Source: Thermohalobaculum sediminis (GTDB lineage Bacteria; Pseudomonadota; Alphaproteobacteria; Rhodobacterales; Rhodobacteraceae). Taken from it: a stretch of DNA of 64,000 nucleotides. A program made the translations under genes and the position numbers. Of this stretch, positions 8,427-17,877 are shown one piece after another. Every line of letters starts with the position of its first letter. Position 1 is the first letter of the stretch. The stretch lies in NCBI RefSeq assembly GCF_023487995.1, contig NZ_JAMFKN010000001.1, positions 62,001 through 126,000 of the forward strand. The letters are read 5' to 3'. The notes beneath the pieces were generated by a model. That model searched no databases. It had not been told where the DNA came from and was given only the letters and a program-made list of their open reading frames with translations.

Positions 8427-9869
8427 ATGCACGTCCTCTTCGCCGCCTCGGAATGCGCGCCCTTCGTCAAGACGGGGGGCCTTGCCGACGTGGTGGGTGC
8501 CCTGCCCGCGGCGCTCGCCGCCGAAGGCGTCGCGGTGCGCGTGCTGCTGCCGGGCTACCCGGCGGTCATGGCGGCGTTGGAAGGGGCCGTGCACGTCGGT
8601 GAGATCGCGGCTCCGGGCGGCACGGCGCGGCTGGTGGCCGGGCGCGCGGCGGGGCTCGACCTGATCGCGCTCGACGCGCCCGCGCTCTACGGCCGCCCGG
8701 GCGGGCCCTACACCGATCCGGGCGGCAAGGACTGGCCCGACAACCACCTGCGCTTCGGTGCGCTGTCGCAGGCGTCGGCGGCGCTGGCGGCCGACGGCAT
8801 CGCGGGGTGGCGCCCGGACGTGCTGCATCTGCACGACTGGCAGACCGGGCTTGCGCCGGTCTATTTGCACCAGCGCGGCGGCCCGCGCCCGGCCACGGTG
8901 CTGACGATCCACAACATCGCCTTTCAGGGCCTGTTCCCGCCCGCCGTGATCGGCCCGCTGGGGCTGGCGCGGGCAGGCTTCCGGCAGGACGGCTTCGAGT
9001 TCTGGGGCAAGGTGGGCTTCCTCAAGGGCGGGCTCTCGCTTGCCGACCGCATCACCACCGTGAGCCCCACCTATGGGCGCGAGCTGATGACGCCCGAATT
9101 CGGCATGGGCCTCGACGGGTTGATGCGCCACCGCCGCGATGCGGTGACGGGGATTCTCAACGGCATCGACACTCGCGCCTGGGACCCCGCGACCGACCCC
9201 GCCCTGCCGGTGCCCTACTCGGCCCGCGCGCCGGGTGGGAAGGCCGTGGCGCGGCGCGCGCTCGAGGCCCGTCTCGGCCTGCCGCACGACGCGGGCGCGC
9301 CGATCCTCGCCGTGATCAGCCGCCTGACGGCGCAGAAGGGCCTCGACCTGCTGATCGAGGCGCTGCCGCTGCTCCTTGCCCGCGGCGGGCGGCTCTGCGT
9401 GCTGGGAACGGGCGAGGCGGCGCTGGAAGCCGCGTTCCGCGACGCGGCCGAGGCCCATCCCGGCGCGGTTGGCGTGGTGATCGGCTTCGACGAGCCGCTG
9501 TCGCGCCTGATCTATGGCGGGGCCGACGCGATCGTCATCCCCTCGCGCTTCGAGCCCTGCGGGCTCACGCAACTCTATGGCCTGCGCTATGGCTGCCTGC
9601 CGCTGGTCGCCCGCACCGGGGGGCTTGCCGACACGGTGATCGACGCGAACCCGGCGGCGCTGGCGGTGGGGGCCGCCACGGGCTTCCAGTTCGCGCCGAT
9701 CACGGCCGCGGCGCTTGGCGACGCGCTCGACCGGCTGATGGACATCTGGGCCGACCGCCCCGCCTGGCGGCGCATGATGCGTCGCGCGATGGCGCAGCCC
9801 GTGGGCTGGGAGGTCTCGGCCGCCGCCTACCGCACGCTCTACGAGGAGATCGTCAGGCCCCCCGCATGA
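8427..9869 (+). CDS. glgA: Glycogen synthase (ADP-glucose type)
   Basis: The 480-residue GT5 enzyme transfers glucose from ADP-glucose to the growing alpha-1,4-glucan. The N-terminal KTGGLADVVGALP motif, which binds ADP-glucose, is present at about residues 14-26. Also present are LHLHDWQTGLAPVYL, TIHNIAFQG and the C-terminal nucleotide-binding segment VIPSRFEPCGLTQLYGLRYG. Length is normal for the family. It starts 9 bp after the glgC stop and is clearly in the same operon. No branching enzyme gene (glgB) lies beside it, which is unusual because GlgA and GlgB normally act together. Confidence 0.96.
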   Translation: MHVLFAASECAPFVKTGGLADVVGALPAALAAEGVAVRVLLPGYPAVMAALEGAVHVGEIAAPGGTARLVAGRAAGLDLIALDAPALYGRPGGPYTDPGGKDWPDNHLRFGALSQASAALAADGIAGWRPDVLHLHDWQTGLAPVYLHQRGGPRPATVLTIHNIAFQGLFPPAVIGPLGLARAGFRQDGFEFWGKVGFLKGGLSLADRITTVSPTYGRELMTPEFGMGLDGLMRHRRDAVTGILNGIDTRAWDPATDPALPVPYSARAPGGKAVARRALEARLGLPHDAGAPILAVISRLTAQKGLDLLIEALPLLLARGGRLCVLGTGEAALEAAFRDAAEAHPGAVGVVIGFDEPLSRLIYGGADAIVIPSRFEPCGLTQLYGLRYGCLPLVARTGGLADTVIDANPAALAVGAATGFQFAPITAAALGDALDRLMDIWADRPAWRRMMRRAMAQPVGWEVSAAAYRTLYEEIVRPPA

Positions 9870-9960
9870 CCCCGTCCCCGCCATGCGGGCGCCCTTCCGC
9901 ATTGGGGAACCCGCGCCGCCCGCACTGGAATTCGCCCCGCCGCCTCGCTAACACTCCCCG

Positions 9961-12060
9961 ATGAGCCCGCTTCCGTCGCCCTCACCCCTGGCCATCCGCG
10001 CCGGCCGCTTCGACCGGCTGGGCGCGCATTGCACGGACGAGGGGGTCGATTTCGCGGTCTTCTCGTCCGAGGCCGAGCGCATCGAGGTCTGCCTGTTCGA
10101 CGCCACGGGCCGCGAGACGGCGCGCATCCCGCTGCCCGAGCGCACTGGCGACATCTGGCATGGCGAGATCATCGGCCTCGGCCCCAGCACCCTTTATGGC
10201 CTGCGCGCCCATGGCCCCCATGCGCCCGAGCAGGGACTTCGGTTCAATCCGCACAAGCTGCTGATCGACCCCTATGCACGGGAGCTGCGCGGTGCCTTCA
10301 CCGAATGCGGCGGGATCTATGGCTACGACCGCGGCGCGGCGGACGCCGACCTGAGCTTCGACACGCGCGACAGCGCCCCCTTCGTCCCGAAATGCGTCGT
10401 CGTCGCGCCCGAACCTGCGCCCGCGCCCGGCCTTCGCCGCGACTGGGACGAGACGGTGATCTGCGAGGCGCATCTCAAGGGCCTCACTCGCGAGTTCCCC
10501 GGCCTCGACCCGGCCATCGCGGGCACATGGGAGGCGCTGGCCGACCCCCGCGTGATCGACCACCTCGCGGGCCTCGGCGTCACCGCCATCGAGCTTCTGC
10601 CGATCCACGCCCGCCGGGACGAGACCCACCTCGCCCGGCGGGGGCTCACGAATTACTGGGGCTATTCGACCATCGGCTTCCTCGCCCCCGAACCGCGCTA
10701 TCTGGGCCCCCTCGGCCGCGCCGGGATGCGCGCGGCCATCGCGGCGCTGCACGCGGCGGGGATCGAGGTGATCCTCGACATCGCGCTCAATCACAGCGCC
10801 GAGGGTGATCATCTGGGCCCGACGCTCGGCTTCCGCGGCCTCGACAATCGCAGCTATTACCGCCTCCAGCCCGGGCGCGAGCGGTTTCATGTGGACGACA
10901 CCGGCTGCGGCAACACGCTGGATCTGTCGCACCCAATGATCGCGCGCCTCGCGCTCGACAGCCTGCGCCATTGGGCGGTGGACTGGGGCGTGGACGGCTT
11001 CCGCTTCGACCTTGCCACGACGCTGGCGCGCGAGGCGGGCGGCTTCGACCCGCTGGGCGGATTTCTCGACGCGCTGAGGCAGGACCCGGTGCTGGCGGGG
11101 GTGAAGCTGATCGCGGAACCTTGGGACCTCGGTCCCGGCGGCTATCGGCTGGGCGGATTCCCGCCTCCCTTTGCCGAGTGGAACGACCGCTTCCGCGACG
11201 ATGCCCGCCGCTTCTGGCGCGGCGACGAGGGTGCGGCGCCCGCGCTGGCCGCGCGGCTGATGGGCTCGGCCGAGATCTTCGACCGCGCGGGCCGCCGGGC
11301 GTGGTCTTCGGTCAACTTCATCACCAGCCATGACGGCTTCACGCTGGCGGACCTGACCGCCTACGCCCGCCGGCACAACGAGGCGAACGGCGAGGGCAAC
11401 CGCGACGGCCACGCCCAGAACTTCAGCCACAACTGCGGGGCCGAAGGGGCGACGGGCGACCCCGCCATCCTGACCCGCCGCGCCCGGCGCGCGCGCAACC
11501 TGATGGCCACGCTCTACCTCGCGCAAGGCACGCCGATGCTGCTGGCGGGCGACGAGATCGGCAATTCGCAGGGCGGCAACAACAACGCCTATTGTCAGGA
11601 CAACCCCACCGCCTGGGTGAACTGGGCGGGGGCCGACGAGGCCTTGCACGGCTTCGTCCGCCGGCTCGCCGCGCTGAGGCGCGCGCATCCCGTGTTGCGG
11701 CAGACGCGCTTCCTGCATGGCGGCATCCGGGCCGAGGACGGCGCGCCGGATGTCGACTGGCACGCCCTTTCGGGCGGCGCGCCCGACTGGCACGACCCAG
11801 GGCTGCGCGCCTTCTGCCTGCATCTGCGCGGCGCGGCCGAGGCGCCACCCGGCGCCCGGACCCTCGGCGAGGCGCTGATCGCCGTCAATGGCGCAGCCGC
11901 CGAGGCAACCCTGACCCTGCCGCCCCCGCCCCCCGGCGCGCGTTGGCTGCGCGCGCTCGACACCGCCCGGCCCGAGGGCGCACCCTGCCCCGCGACCGGC
12001 CCGCACGCGCCGCTGGCAGCCGAGTCGATTGCCCTGTTCGTGCCGGAGCCCGACGCATGA
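9961..12060 (+). CDS. glgX: Glycogen debranching enzyme, isoamylase type
   Basis: The 699-residue GH13 enzyme hydrolyses alpha-1,6 branches of glycogen limit dextrin. The N-terminal CBM48-like domain (GVDFAVFSSEAERIEVCLFD) precedes the catalytic barrel. The catalytic Asp lies in VDGFRFDLA, the Glu in LIAEPWDLGPGGY and the transition-state Asp in FITSHDGFTLADL. The ALRRAHPVLRQTRFLHG segment near the end is typical of GlgX. Its stop overlaps the malQ start (ATGA), so the two are translationally coupled. About 91 bp separate it from glgA. Confidence 0.94.
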   Translation: MSPLPSPSPLAIRAGRFDRLGAHCTDEGVDFAVFSSEAERIEVCLFDATGRETARIPLPERTGDIWHGEIIGLGPSTLYGLRAHGPHAPEQGLRFNPHKLLIDPYARELRGAFTECGGIYGYDRGAADADLSFDTRDSAPFVPKCVVVAPEPAPAPGLRRDWDETVICEAHLKGLTREFPGLDPAIAGTWEALADPRVIDHLAGLGVTAIELLPIHARRDETHLARRGLTNYWGYSTIGFLAPEPRYLGPLGRAGMRAAIAALHAAGIEVILDIALNHSAEGDHLGPTLGFRGLDNRSYYRLQPGRERFHVDDTGCGNTLDLSHPMIARLALDSLRHWAVDWGVDGFRFDLATTLAREAGGFDPLGGFLDALRQDPVLAGVKLIAEPWDLGPGGYRLGGFPPPFAEWNDRFRDDARRFWRGDEGAAPALAARLMGSAEIFDRAGRRAWSSVNFITSHDGFTLADLTAYARRHNEANGEGNRDGHAQNFSHNCGAEGATGDPAILTRRARRARNLMATLYLAQGTPMLLAGDEIGNSQGGNNNAYCQDNPTAWVNWAGADEALHGFVRRLAALRRAHPVLRQTRFLHGGIRAEDGAPDVDWHALSGGAPDWHDPGLRAFCLHLRGAAEAPPGARTLGEALIAVNGAAAEATLTLPPPPPGARWLRALDTARPEGAPCPATGPHAPLAAESIALFVPEPDA

Positions 12061-14102
12061 CCCCCGCCCACCTGCCCGACCCGATCCTCGATCTTGCGGG
12101 ACTCGCCGGGATCCTGCCCGCCTGGGTCGATCTCTCGGGCCATGTCCACACCACGACGCGCGAGACCGCCACCGCGCTCCTGCGCGCCATGGGACTGATC
12201 GGCGATCCGGCCGAGGCCGCCGATGCCGCGGCCGCCGCGCGCGCGCGACTTGCCGCCCAGGTGCTGCCCGCGGCCCATGTCGCGCTCGCCTGGCGGCCCT
12301 CGGCGCTGCCGCTCCCGCGCGGGGTCGAATGGCGGCTGACCTTCGAGAGCGGCGGCATCGCCGAGGGGCGTTCCGCCGGGATGCTCGAGCTTCCCGCCCT
12401 GCCGCCCGGCCTGCACGAACTTGCGGTGGGCGCCGAGCGCTGCCTCGTCGTCTCGGCCCCGCCCGAGGCGCCCTCGGTCGCGGGCGCGACCGGGCGCGCA
12501 AGGGTCTGGGGCTTCACCGGGGCGATCCACGCGCTGCATTCAGCGCGCAATCCGGGGCCGGGCGATTACGCCGACCTGCGCGCGGCGGCGGCGGTGCTGG
12601 CGCCGCTGGGGGCCGACTTCCTCGGTGTGAACCCGCTGCACGCGCTGGGGGCGGCCTATCCCGGCTTCAGCCCCTACTCGCCCGGCCATCGCGGCTTCCT
12701 CGACACCCGTGCCATCGCACCCGACCGCGTGCCGGAGTTCACCGACGCCCCCGACGCCCGGGCGCTCTGGGCCGCCCGCCCCTCCACGCGTTCCGATGGC
12801 CTGATCGACCATGCCGCCGCGCGCGCCCACCGCGCGCCAGTGCTCGCGGCCCTGCACGCCGCCTTCCGCGAGCGCGCGACGCCCCAGCGCCGCGCCGCCT
12901 TCGCCGCCTTCCGCGAGGCGCGCGGCCGGGCGCTTGCGGACTTCGCGTTGTTCGAGGCGCTGTCCGAGCGTCACGGCACCGACTGGCGGCGCTGGCCAGA
13001 GGGGTTCGACAGCCCCGACGCCCCCGGCGCCCGCGCCTTCGCCGTCGCGCAGGGCGACGCGCTGGGCTTCCACGCCTGGCTGCAATGGCTGGCCGACGAG
13101 CAGTTGGCGCAGGCGCAGGCCGAAGCCCGCGCGGCAGGGATGGCGCTGGGGCTCTACACCGACCTCGCGGTCGGCGTGCGGCCCAACGGCGCCGAGGTCT
13201 GGGCCCGCCCCGGCGTCTTTGCCACCGGCGTCTCGCTGGGCGCGCCGCCCGACCAGTTCGCGCCGGGCGGGCAGTCCTGGGGCCTGGCGCCCTTCTCACC
13301 GCCCGGCCTCGAGGCCGTGGGCTTCCGGCCCTTCGTCGAGACGATCCGGGCGGCGATGCGCCATGCAGGGCTGGTGCGCATCGACCATATCCTCGGCTTC
13401 GACCGCACCTTCTGGGTGCCGGGCGACGGCACGCCGGGCAGCTATGTCCGGATGCCGCGCGACGTGCTGATGGCGATCGTCCGGCTGGAAGCCGCGCGCG
13501 CCGGCGCCGTGGTGATCGGCGAGGATCTCGGCGTCGTGCCCGAGGGCCTGCGCGAGCGGATGGCGCAGTCGCACATCCACGGATCGAGCGTGATGCAGTT
13601 CGAGCGCGAGCCTTCGGGCGACTTCCGCCCGCCCGCCGCCTACCCCGCCCGTGCCGCGGCTTCGGTCGGCACGCATGACACGCCGACGCTGGCAGGCTGG
13701 TGGGCCGCGCGCGACATCGACTGGGCCGAGCGGCTGGGCCGAACCGGGCACGAGGACGCCGCCCGCTGGCGCGCCGAGCGGGCTGAGGACCGCCGCCGCC
13801 TGCTGCGCCGACTTGCCGCCGAGGGGCTTCTGCCCGACGGCCTCGACCCCGAGGCGCCGCCCGCCACGCTGGCGCCCGCCCTGAACGCGGCGATCCACGC
13901 GCTGGTCGCCCGCGCGCCGTCGGCGATCCTCGCGGTGCAGATCGACGATGCGCTGGGCACCGTCGAGCAGGCCAACATCCCCGGCACCACCGATGCGCAC
14001 CCGAACTGGCGCCGCCCCGCCGCACGCGCGGTCGAGGAGCTGGGGGAAGACGCCTGCCTCGCCGCCGTCGCCAGCGCCGTGGCGGCAGAACGCCCCCGCT
14101 GA
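12057..14102 (+). CDS. malQ: 4-alpha-glucanotransferase (amylomaltase)
   Basis: The 681-residue GH77 enzyme disproportionates maltodextrins, here probably the short chains freed by GlgX and GlgP. Visible family motifs are FLGVNPLHALGAAYPGFSPYSP, the nucleophile-bearing GLYTDLAVGVRPNGAEVW, RIDHILGFDRTFWVP, the general acid segment VVIGEDLGVVPEGLRERM and the SVGTHDTPTLAGWW block. The ATG at 12057 overlaps the glgX stop by 4 bp; the frame continues further upstream only as a shadow of glgX. Having malQ here in place of glgB distinguishes this operon from the usual order. Confidence 0.93.
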   Translation: MTPAHLPDPILDLAGLAGILPAWVDLSGHVHTTTRETATALLRAMGLIGDPAEAADAAAAARARLAAQVLPAAHVALAWRPSALPLPRGVEWRLTFESGGIAEGRSAGMLELPALPPGLHELAVGAERCLVVSAPPEAPSVAGATGRARVWGFTGAIHALHSARNPGPGDYADLRAAAAVLAPLGADFLGVNPLHALGAAYPGFSPYSPGHRGFLDTRAIAPDRVPEFTDAPDARALWAARPSTRSDGLIDHAAARAHRAPVLAALHAAFRERATPQRRAAFAAFREARGRALADFALFEALSERHGTDWRRWPEGFDSPDAPGARAFAVAQGDALGFHAWLQWLADEQLAQAQAEARAAGMALGLYTDLAVGVRPNGAEVWARPGVFATGVSLGAPPDQFAPGGQSWGLAPFSPPGLEAVGFRPFVETIRAAMRHAGLVRIDHILGFDRTFWVPGDGTPGSYVRMPRDVLMAIVRLEAARAGAVVIGEDLGVVPEGLRERMAQSHIHGSSVMQFEREPSGDFRPPAAYPARAAASVGTHDTPTLAGWWAARDIDWAERLGRTGHEDAARWRAERAEDRRRLLRRLAAEGLLPDGLDPEAPPATLAPALNAAIHALVARAPSAILAVQIDDALGTVEQANIPGTTDAHPNWRRPAARAVEELGEDACLAAVASAVAAERPR

Positions 14103-14239
14103 CCCCTTTTCCCGCGCGGACGATGCGTTAGGATCGCACCCCGAACCGGCGGCACGGCCGGGAGGGAGCAAGACGCCGGGGAAGAACCCGACAGCAGCAC
14201 CGCCCGCCCCTCATGGCGCGCGGGAAGGAGCAGGAACGG

Positions 14240-16651
14240 ATGACCTTCGACCGGACGCGCGGCCTGCGCGAGATCACGCCCGCAGAGTTGGCCGAATCCA
14301 TCCGGCACCATCTCACCTATTCGATCGGCAAGACGCCGGACGCCGCGAAGCTGACCGACTGGCGGCTCGCGCTATCGCGCGCCATCCGCGACCGGCTCGT
14401 CGATCCCTGGTTCGCGACCACCCGGCAGGTCTATGCGCGCGACCTCAAGCGGGTCTGCTACCTCTCGATGGAGTTCCTCATCGGCCGGCTGCTCGAGGAC
14501 GCGATCCGCAACCTCGGGCTCGAGGACGCGGCGCGCGAGGCGATGGCGGCCCTCGGCGTCGATTACGCGGCGGCGATGCTGGACGAGCCTGACGCGGCAC
14601 TGGGCAATGGCGGGCTGGGGCGGCTCGCGGCCTGCTTCCTCGATTCGATGTCCACCCTCGGCATCCCGGCCCATGGCTATGGCATCCGCTACGACCATGG
14701 CCTGTTCCGCCAGAGCTTCCGCGACGGCCGGCAGGTCGAGGAGGCCGAGGACTGGCTCGCCCAAGCCCATCCCTGGGAGTTCGAGCGCACCGAGGCCCTC
14801 TGGCCGATCGGCTTCGGCGGCCGGGTGACCGAGACCGGCGGCCGCGCGCGATGGGAGCCCGAGGAGACCGTGCTCGCCGCCGCCTACGACACGCCCATCC
14901 CAGGCTGGCAGGGGCGCTGGGTGAACACGCTCAGGCTGTGGTCTGCCAAGCCCACGCGCGTCTTCGACCTCGAACCCTTCAACCGCGGCGACTTCCTCGG
15001 CGCCGCCGCCCCCGCGGTGCTGGCGCAGACCATCAGCCGCGTGCTCTACCCCGACGACACCACGCCGCAGGGCAAGGAGCTGCGCCTCAAGCAGGAATAC
15101 TTCTTTACCGCGGCCAGCCTGCGCGACCTTCTGCGCCGCTTCTTCAGCGACCACGACGACCCGCGCCTGCTGCCGCAGCGCGTGGCAATCCAGCTCAACG
15201 ACACGCATCCCGCGATCGCGGGACCCGAGTTGGTGCGCCTGCTGATGGACGAGCGGGGCCTTGGCTTCGACGAGGCCTTCCAGATCGCCCGCGGCACGCT
15301 CCACTACACCAACCACACCCTGATGCCCGAGGCGCTGGAGAAATGGCCGGCGGAGCTGATGGCCCGCGTCCTGCCCCGCCACATGCAGATCATCGAGCGA
15401 ATCGACGCGGCCCATGCCGCCGAGACCGCACCCCGCCCGGCCGGTGTGGGCTGCCTGCGCGACGGCGAGGTGCGGATGGGGGATCTGTCGTTCATCGCCG
15501 CGCGGCGGGTGAACGGCGTCTCGGCGCTTCACACCGGGCTCATGCGCCGCACGGTGTTCCGCGAGCTCGACGCGCTGCATCCCGGCCGCATCGTCAACCA
15601 GACGAATGGCGTGACACCCCGGCGCTGGCTGAAAGGCTGCAACCCGGCGCTGTCGGCGCTGATCACCGAGGCGGTGGGCGAGGGCTGGGAGGCCGACCTC
15701 GACCGCCTTTCGGCGCTGGCGCCACTGGCCGGGGACGCGGCCTTCCGCGAGCGTGTGGCCGCCGCCAAGCGCGCGAACAAGCAGCGGCTCGCCGCGTGGA
15801 TCGAGGCGGAATGCGGCGTCACGGCCGATCCCGGCGCGATCTTCGACATCCAGATCAAGCGCATCCACGAATACAAGCGCCAGCTCATGAACGTGCTGGA
15901 GGCCGCGGCGCTGTGGAACGAGCTCCGCCGCAACCCCGGCGCCCCGATCCCGCCGCGCCTGCGCATCTTCGGCGGCAAGGCCGCGCCCGGCTATGCCATG
16001 GCCAAGGCGATCATCCGGCTGATCAACGACATCGCCCGCACGATCAACGCCGACCCCGCCATGCGCGGCCGCCTCGCGCTGGTTTACCCGCCCAACTACA
16101 ACGTGACGATGGCCGAGCGGCTGATCCCCGCGGCCGACCTCTCGGAACAGATTTCCACCGCCGGGATGGAGGCGTCCGGCACCGGCAACATGAAGTTCGC
16201 GATGAACGGCGCATTGACGATTGGCACGATGGACGGCGCCAATGTCGAGATCCACGAGAGCGTGGGCGACGACAACATCTTCATCTTCGGGCTCGATGCC
16301 GGGGGTGTCACACGCCTGCGCGCCGAGGGCTACGACCCCGCCGCCCATGTCGGGCGCTCCGACCGCCTGCGAGAGGTCGTCGAGCAGATCCGCGCGGGCC
16401 GCTTCTCGGACGGCGATGCCGAGCGCCACCGCGCGGTCGCGGACAACCTGACCCACCACGACTGGTTCATGGTCGCAGCCGATTTCGACGCCTACTGGGA
16501 CGCCCAGCGCCGCGTCGATGCCGCCTGGGCCGATGCCGACGGCTGGGCACGGAAAGCCGTGCTCAACATCGCCCCGATGGGGCGATTCTCGTCCGACCGC
16601 ACGATCCGCGGCTATGCCAGCGAGGTTTGGGAGGTCGCGCCGCAGTTCTGA
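14240..16651 (+). CDS. glgP: Glycogen/maltodextrin phosphorylase
   Basis: The 803-residue PLP-dependent GT35 enzyme releases glucose-1-phosphate from glucan ends. The PLP-binding lysine lies in EASGTGNMKFAMNGALTIGT near the C-terminus. The CYLSMEFLIGR and ALGNGGLGRLAACFLDSM motifs and the YKRQLMNVLE segment are diagnostic. I take ATG 14240 rather than 14213 because AAGGAG lies 9 bp before it. It is the last gene of the glycogen operon, 137 bp after malQ. It converges on the desaturase gene, and REP-like palindromes fill the gap. Confidence 0.95.
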   Translation: MTFDRTRGLREITPAELAESIRHHLTYSIGKTPDAAKLTDWRLALSRAIRDRLVDPWFATTRQVYARDLKRVCYLSMEFLIGRLLEDAIRNLGLEDAAREAMAALGVDYAAAMLDEPDAALGNGGLGRLAACFLDSMSTLGIPAHGYGIRYDHGLFRQSFRDGRQVEEAEDWLAQAHPWEFERTEALWPIGFGGRVTETGGRARWEPEETVLAAAYDTPIPGWQGRWVNTLRLWSAKPTRVFDLEPFNRGDFLGAAAPAVLAQTISRVLYPDDTTPQGKELRLKQEYFFTAASLRDLLRRFFSDHDDPRLLPQRVAIQLNDTHPAIAGPELVRLLMDERGLGFDEAFQIARGTLHYTNHTLMPEALEKWPAELMARVLPRHMQIIERIDAAHAAETAPRPAGVGCLRDGEVRMGDLSFIAARRVNGVSALHTGLMRRTVFRELDALHPGRIVNQTNGVTPRRWLKGCNPALSALITEAVGEGWEADLDRLSALAPLAGDAAFRERVAAAKRANKQRLAAWIEAECGVTADPGAIFDIQIKRIHEYKRQLMNVLEAAALWNELRRNPGAPIPPRLRIFGGKAAPGYAMAKAIIRLINDIARTINADPAMRGRLALVYPPNYNVTMAERLIPAADLSEQISTAGMEASGTGNMKFAMNGALTIGTMDGANVEIHESVGDDNIFIFGLDAGGVTRLRAEGYDPAAHVGRSDRLREVVEQIRAGRFSDGDAERHRAVADNLTHHDWFMVAADFDAYWDAQRRVDAAWADADGWARKAVLNIAPMGRFSSDRTIRGYASEVWEVAPQF

Positions 16652-16739
16652 GCGGGGCATGCTCTACGCCGGCCGCCCCCCTCGCGGCCGAGCAGCCCGC
16701 TGCCACGGCCGTAAGCCGGGGCCTCGCTGACGTGCAAAC

Positions 16740-16838
16740 CCGGGAGGTCCCGGCTCAAGGCCAATGCAGCGAACGAAGGGGCCGAGATGCGCCCGGTGTC
16801 CGGGCCGTCGCGAGGCCCCGGCTCAGGGCCGGGGCAGC
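16740..16838. repeat. REP-like GC palindromes between glgP and the desaturase gene
   Basis: Two diverged copies of the dispersed element are seen at about 16740-16770 (CGGGAGGTCCCGGCTCAAGG and on) and 16812-16838 (GAGGCCCCGGCTCAGGGCCG and on). The second forms a stem GGCCCCGGC/GCCGGGGC. They sit between convergent genes and could act as a bidirectional transcription end. The same element appears near 24.3-24.6, 30.8 and 55.9 kb. Confidence 0.55.
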
Positions 16839-16867
16839 GCCTCGTGCGCCGTCGGTGGAACCGCCCC

Positions 16868-17794
16868 TCACCCCTCGCCCGGCCCCTGCCGCAGCGGATG
16901 CGGCACCGGGTCCTTCGCGCGCAGGAAGTGGCTCGCGAACACCTCGCGGTAGGAGGCATAGCGATAGCCGCGGTTCCGCCGCAGCACCTCTTCGCGTCGC
17001 GCGCGATAGAGCGCGGGCAGCCTGTACCACGCCACCCGCGGGCTCGCATGGTGCACGGCGTGGAAATTGTTGTTGAGGAACAGAAGCGCGAGCGGCCCGC
17101 GATCCTCGATCACCACGCTGCGCCCCGCCGCCTTCTCGTGCGCACGGTGCTCGAGGAAGGTGCGGATCTTCAGGAGTGACAGGCCCAGATAGGCCGCCAG
17201 CAGATACTGCCAGACCGGCATGGTTCCCAGCATCGCCAGCCACGCCACCACCGGCACCAGCCCCGCCACATGCAGCGCATAGGCCCGCCGCACGGCCGGG
17301 TCGCCCACCCGGATGGCCCGAAGGTCGCCCGCCCAGAAAGTCGCCAGCCCGATCGCCGGCCCCAGCGCCATCCGCCCCGCCAGCGTGTTGTTCGCGCGCA
17401 AGAGCGCCCGGCGCCAGCCCGGCAGCCGCGCCCAGACCGCGGGGTCGAGATAGTTCGACTCCGGGTCGTCATAGGGGTCGGTCAGGATCTCGTCGCGGTG
17501 ATGCGCCAGATGCGTGTCGCGGAACCGCTCGTAGGGCACGAACAGCCCCAGCGCCGGAAAGACCAGCGCGTCCGACAGCCGCTGATCGCTGAACGGGTGG
17601 CCGTGCAGCACCTCGTGCTGCAGCGAGGAATGGAAAGCCAGCACGATGCCCATCAGCGGCACCGCGAGCCAGCCCCCCAGCGTGCTGGCATGAAGCGTCA
17701 GCAGCGCCCATGCCACATAGCACAGCCCAATAAGGGCCAGCGTAGGCCACTCGAACGGCACCGGTTTCCTGAGCGCGTCGACTGAGTCGGACAT
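16868..17794 (-). CDS. Fatty acid desaturase (membrane, three-histidine-box)
   Basis: The 308-residue protein has the three histidine boxes of membrane di-iron desaturases: HEVLHGH near residue 60, HLAHH near residue 95 and HAVHH near residue 225. It has hydrophobic segments around residues 20-55, 140-155 and 170-200. The precise acyl substrate and double-bond position cannot be read. The ATG at 17794 is used; a GTG at 17803 in frame is possible. No good ribosome-binding site is visible, and a short inverted repeat lies directly before the start. It follows cobQ on the same strand after 83 bp but has no evident functional link to cobalamin synthesis. Confidence 0.85.
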   Translation of the reverse strand: MSDSVDALRKPVPFEWPTLALIGLCYVAWALLTLHASTLGGWLAVPLMGIVLAFHSSLQHEVLHGHPFSDQRLSDALVFPALGLFVPYERFRDTHLAHHRDEILTDPYDDPESNYLDPAVWARLPGWRRALLRANNTLAGRMALGPAIGLATFWAGDLRAIRVGDPAVRRAYALHVAGLVPVVAWLAMLGTMPVWQYLLAAYLGLSLLKIRTFLEHRAHEKAAGRSVVIEDRGPLALLFLNNNFHAVHHASPRVAWYRLPALYRARREEVLRRNRGYRYASYREVFASHFLRAKDPVPHPLRQGPGEG

Positions 17795-17817
17795 GATCAC
17801 CACACGAAAGTGTGATC
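17795..17817 (-). promoter_or_regulatory. Inverted repeat immediately before the desaturase start
   Basis: GATCAC (17795-17800) is complementary to GTGATC (17812-17817). An alternative inner pair CACAC/GTGTG with a GAAA loop (17801-17814) also exists. In the mRNA the stem would end at the start codon and cover the ribosome entry region. It could equally be a repressor site. No function is proven. Confidence 0.35.
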
Positions 17818-17877
17818 TTTGCTACACCAAAGCGTCATCCGCGCGAAGAGGGATCTTGAGGGCCCCAATCACCCGCG

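Noticed and set aside
5505-9902. A 1465-codon open frame on the minus strand
   Set aside because: It runs antisense through the FAD oxidoreductase, glgC and glgA genes. Its Arg/Gly/Ala-rich, motif-free translation is typical of antisense frames in GC-rich DNA.
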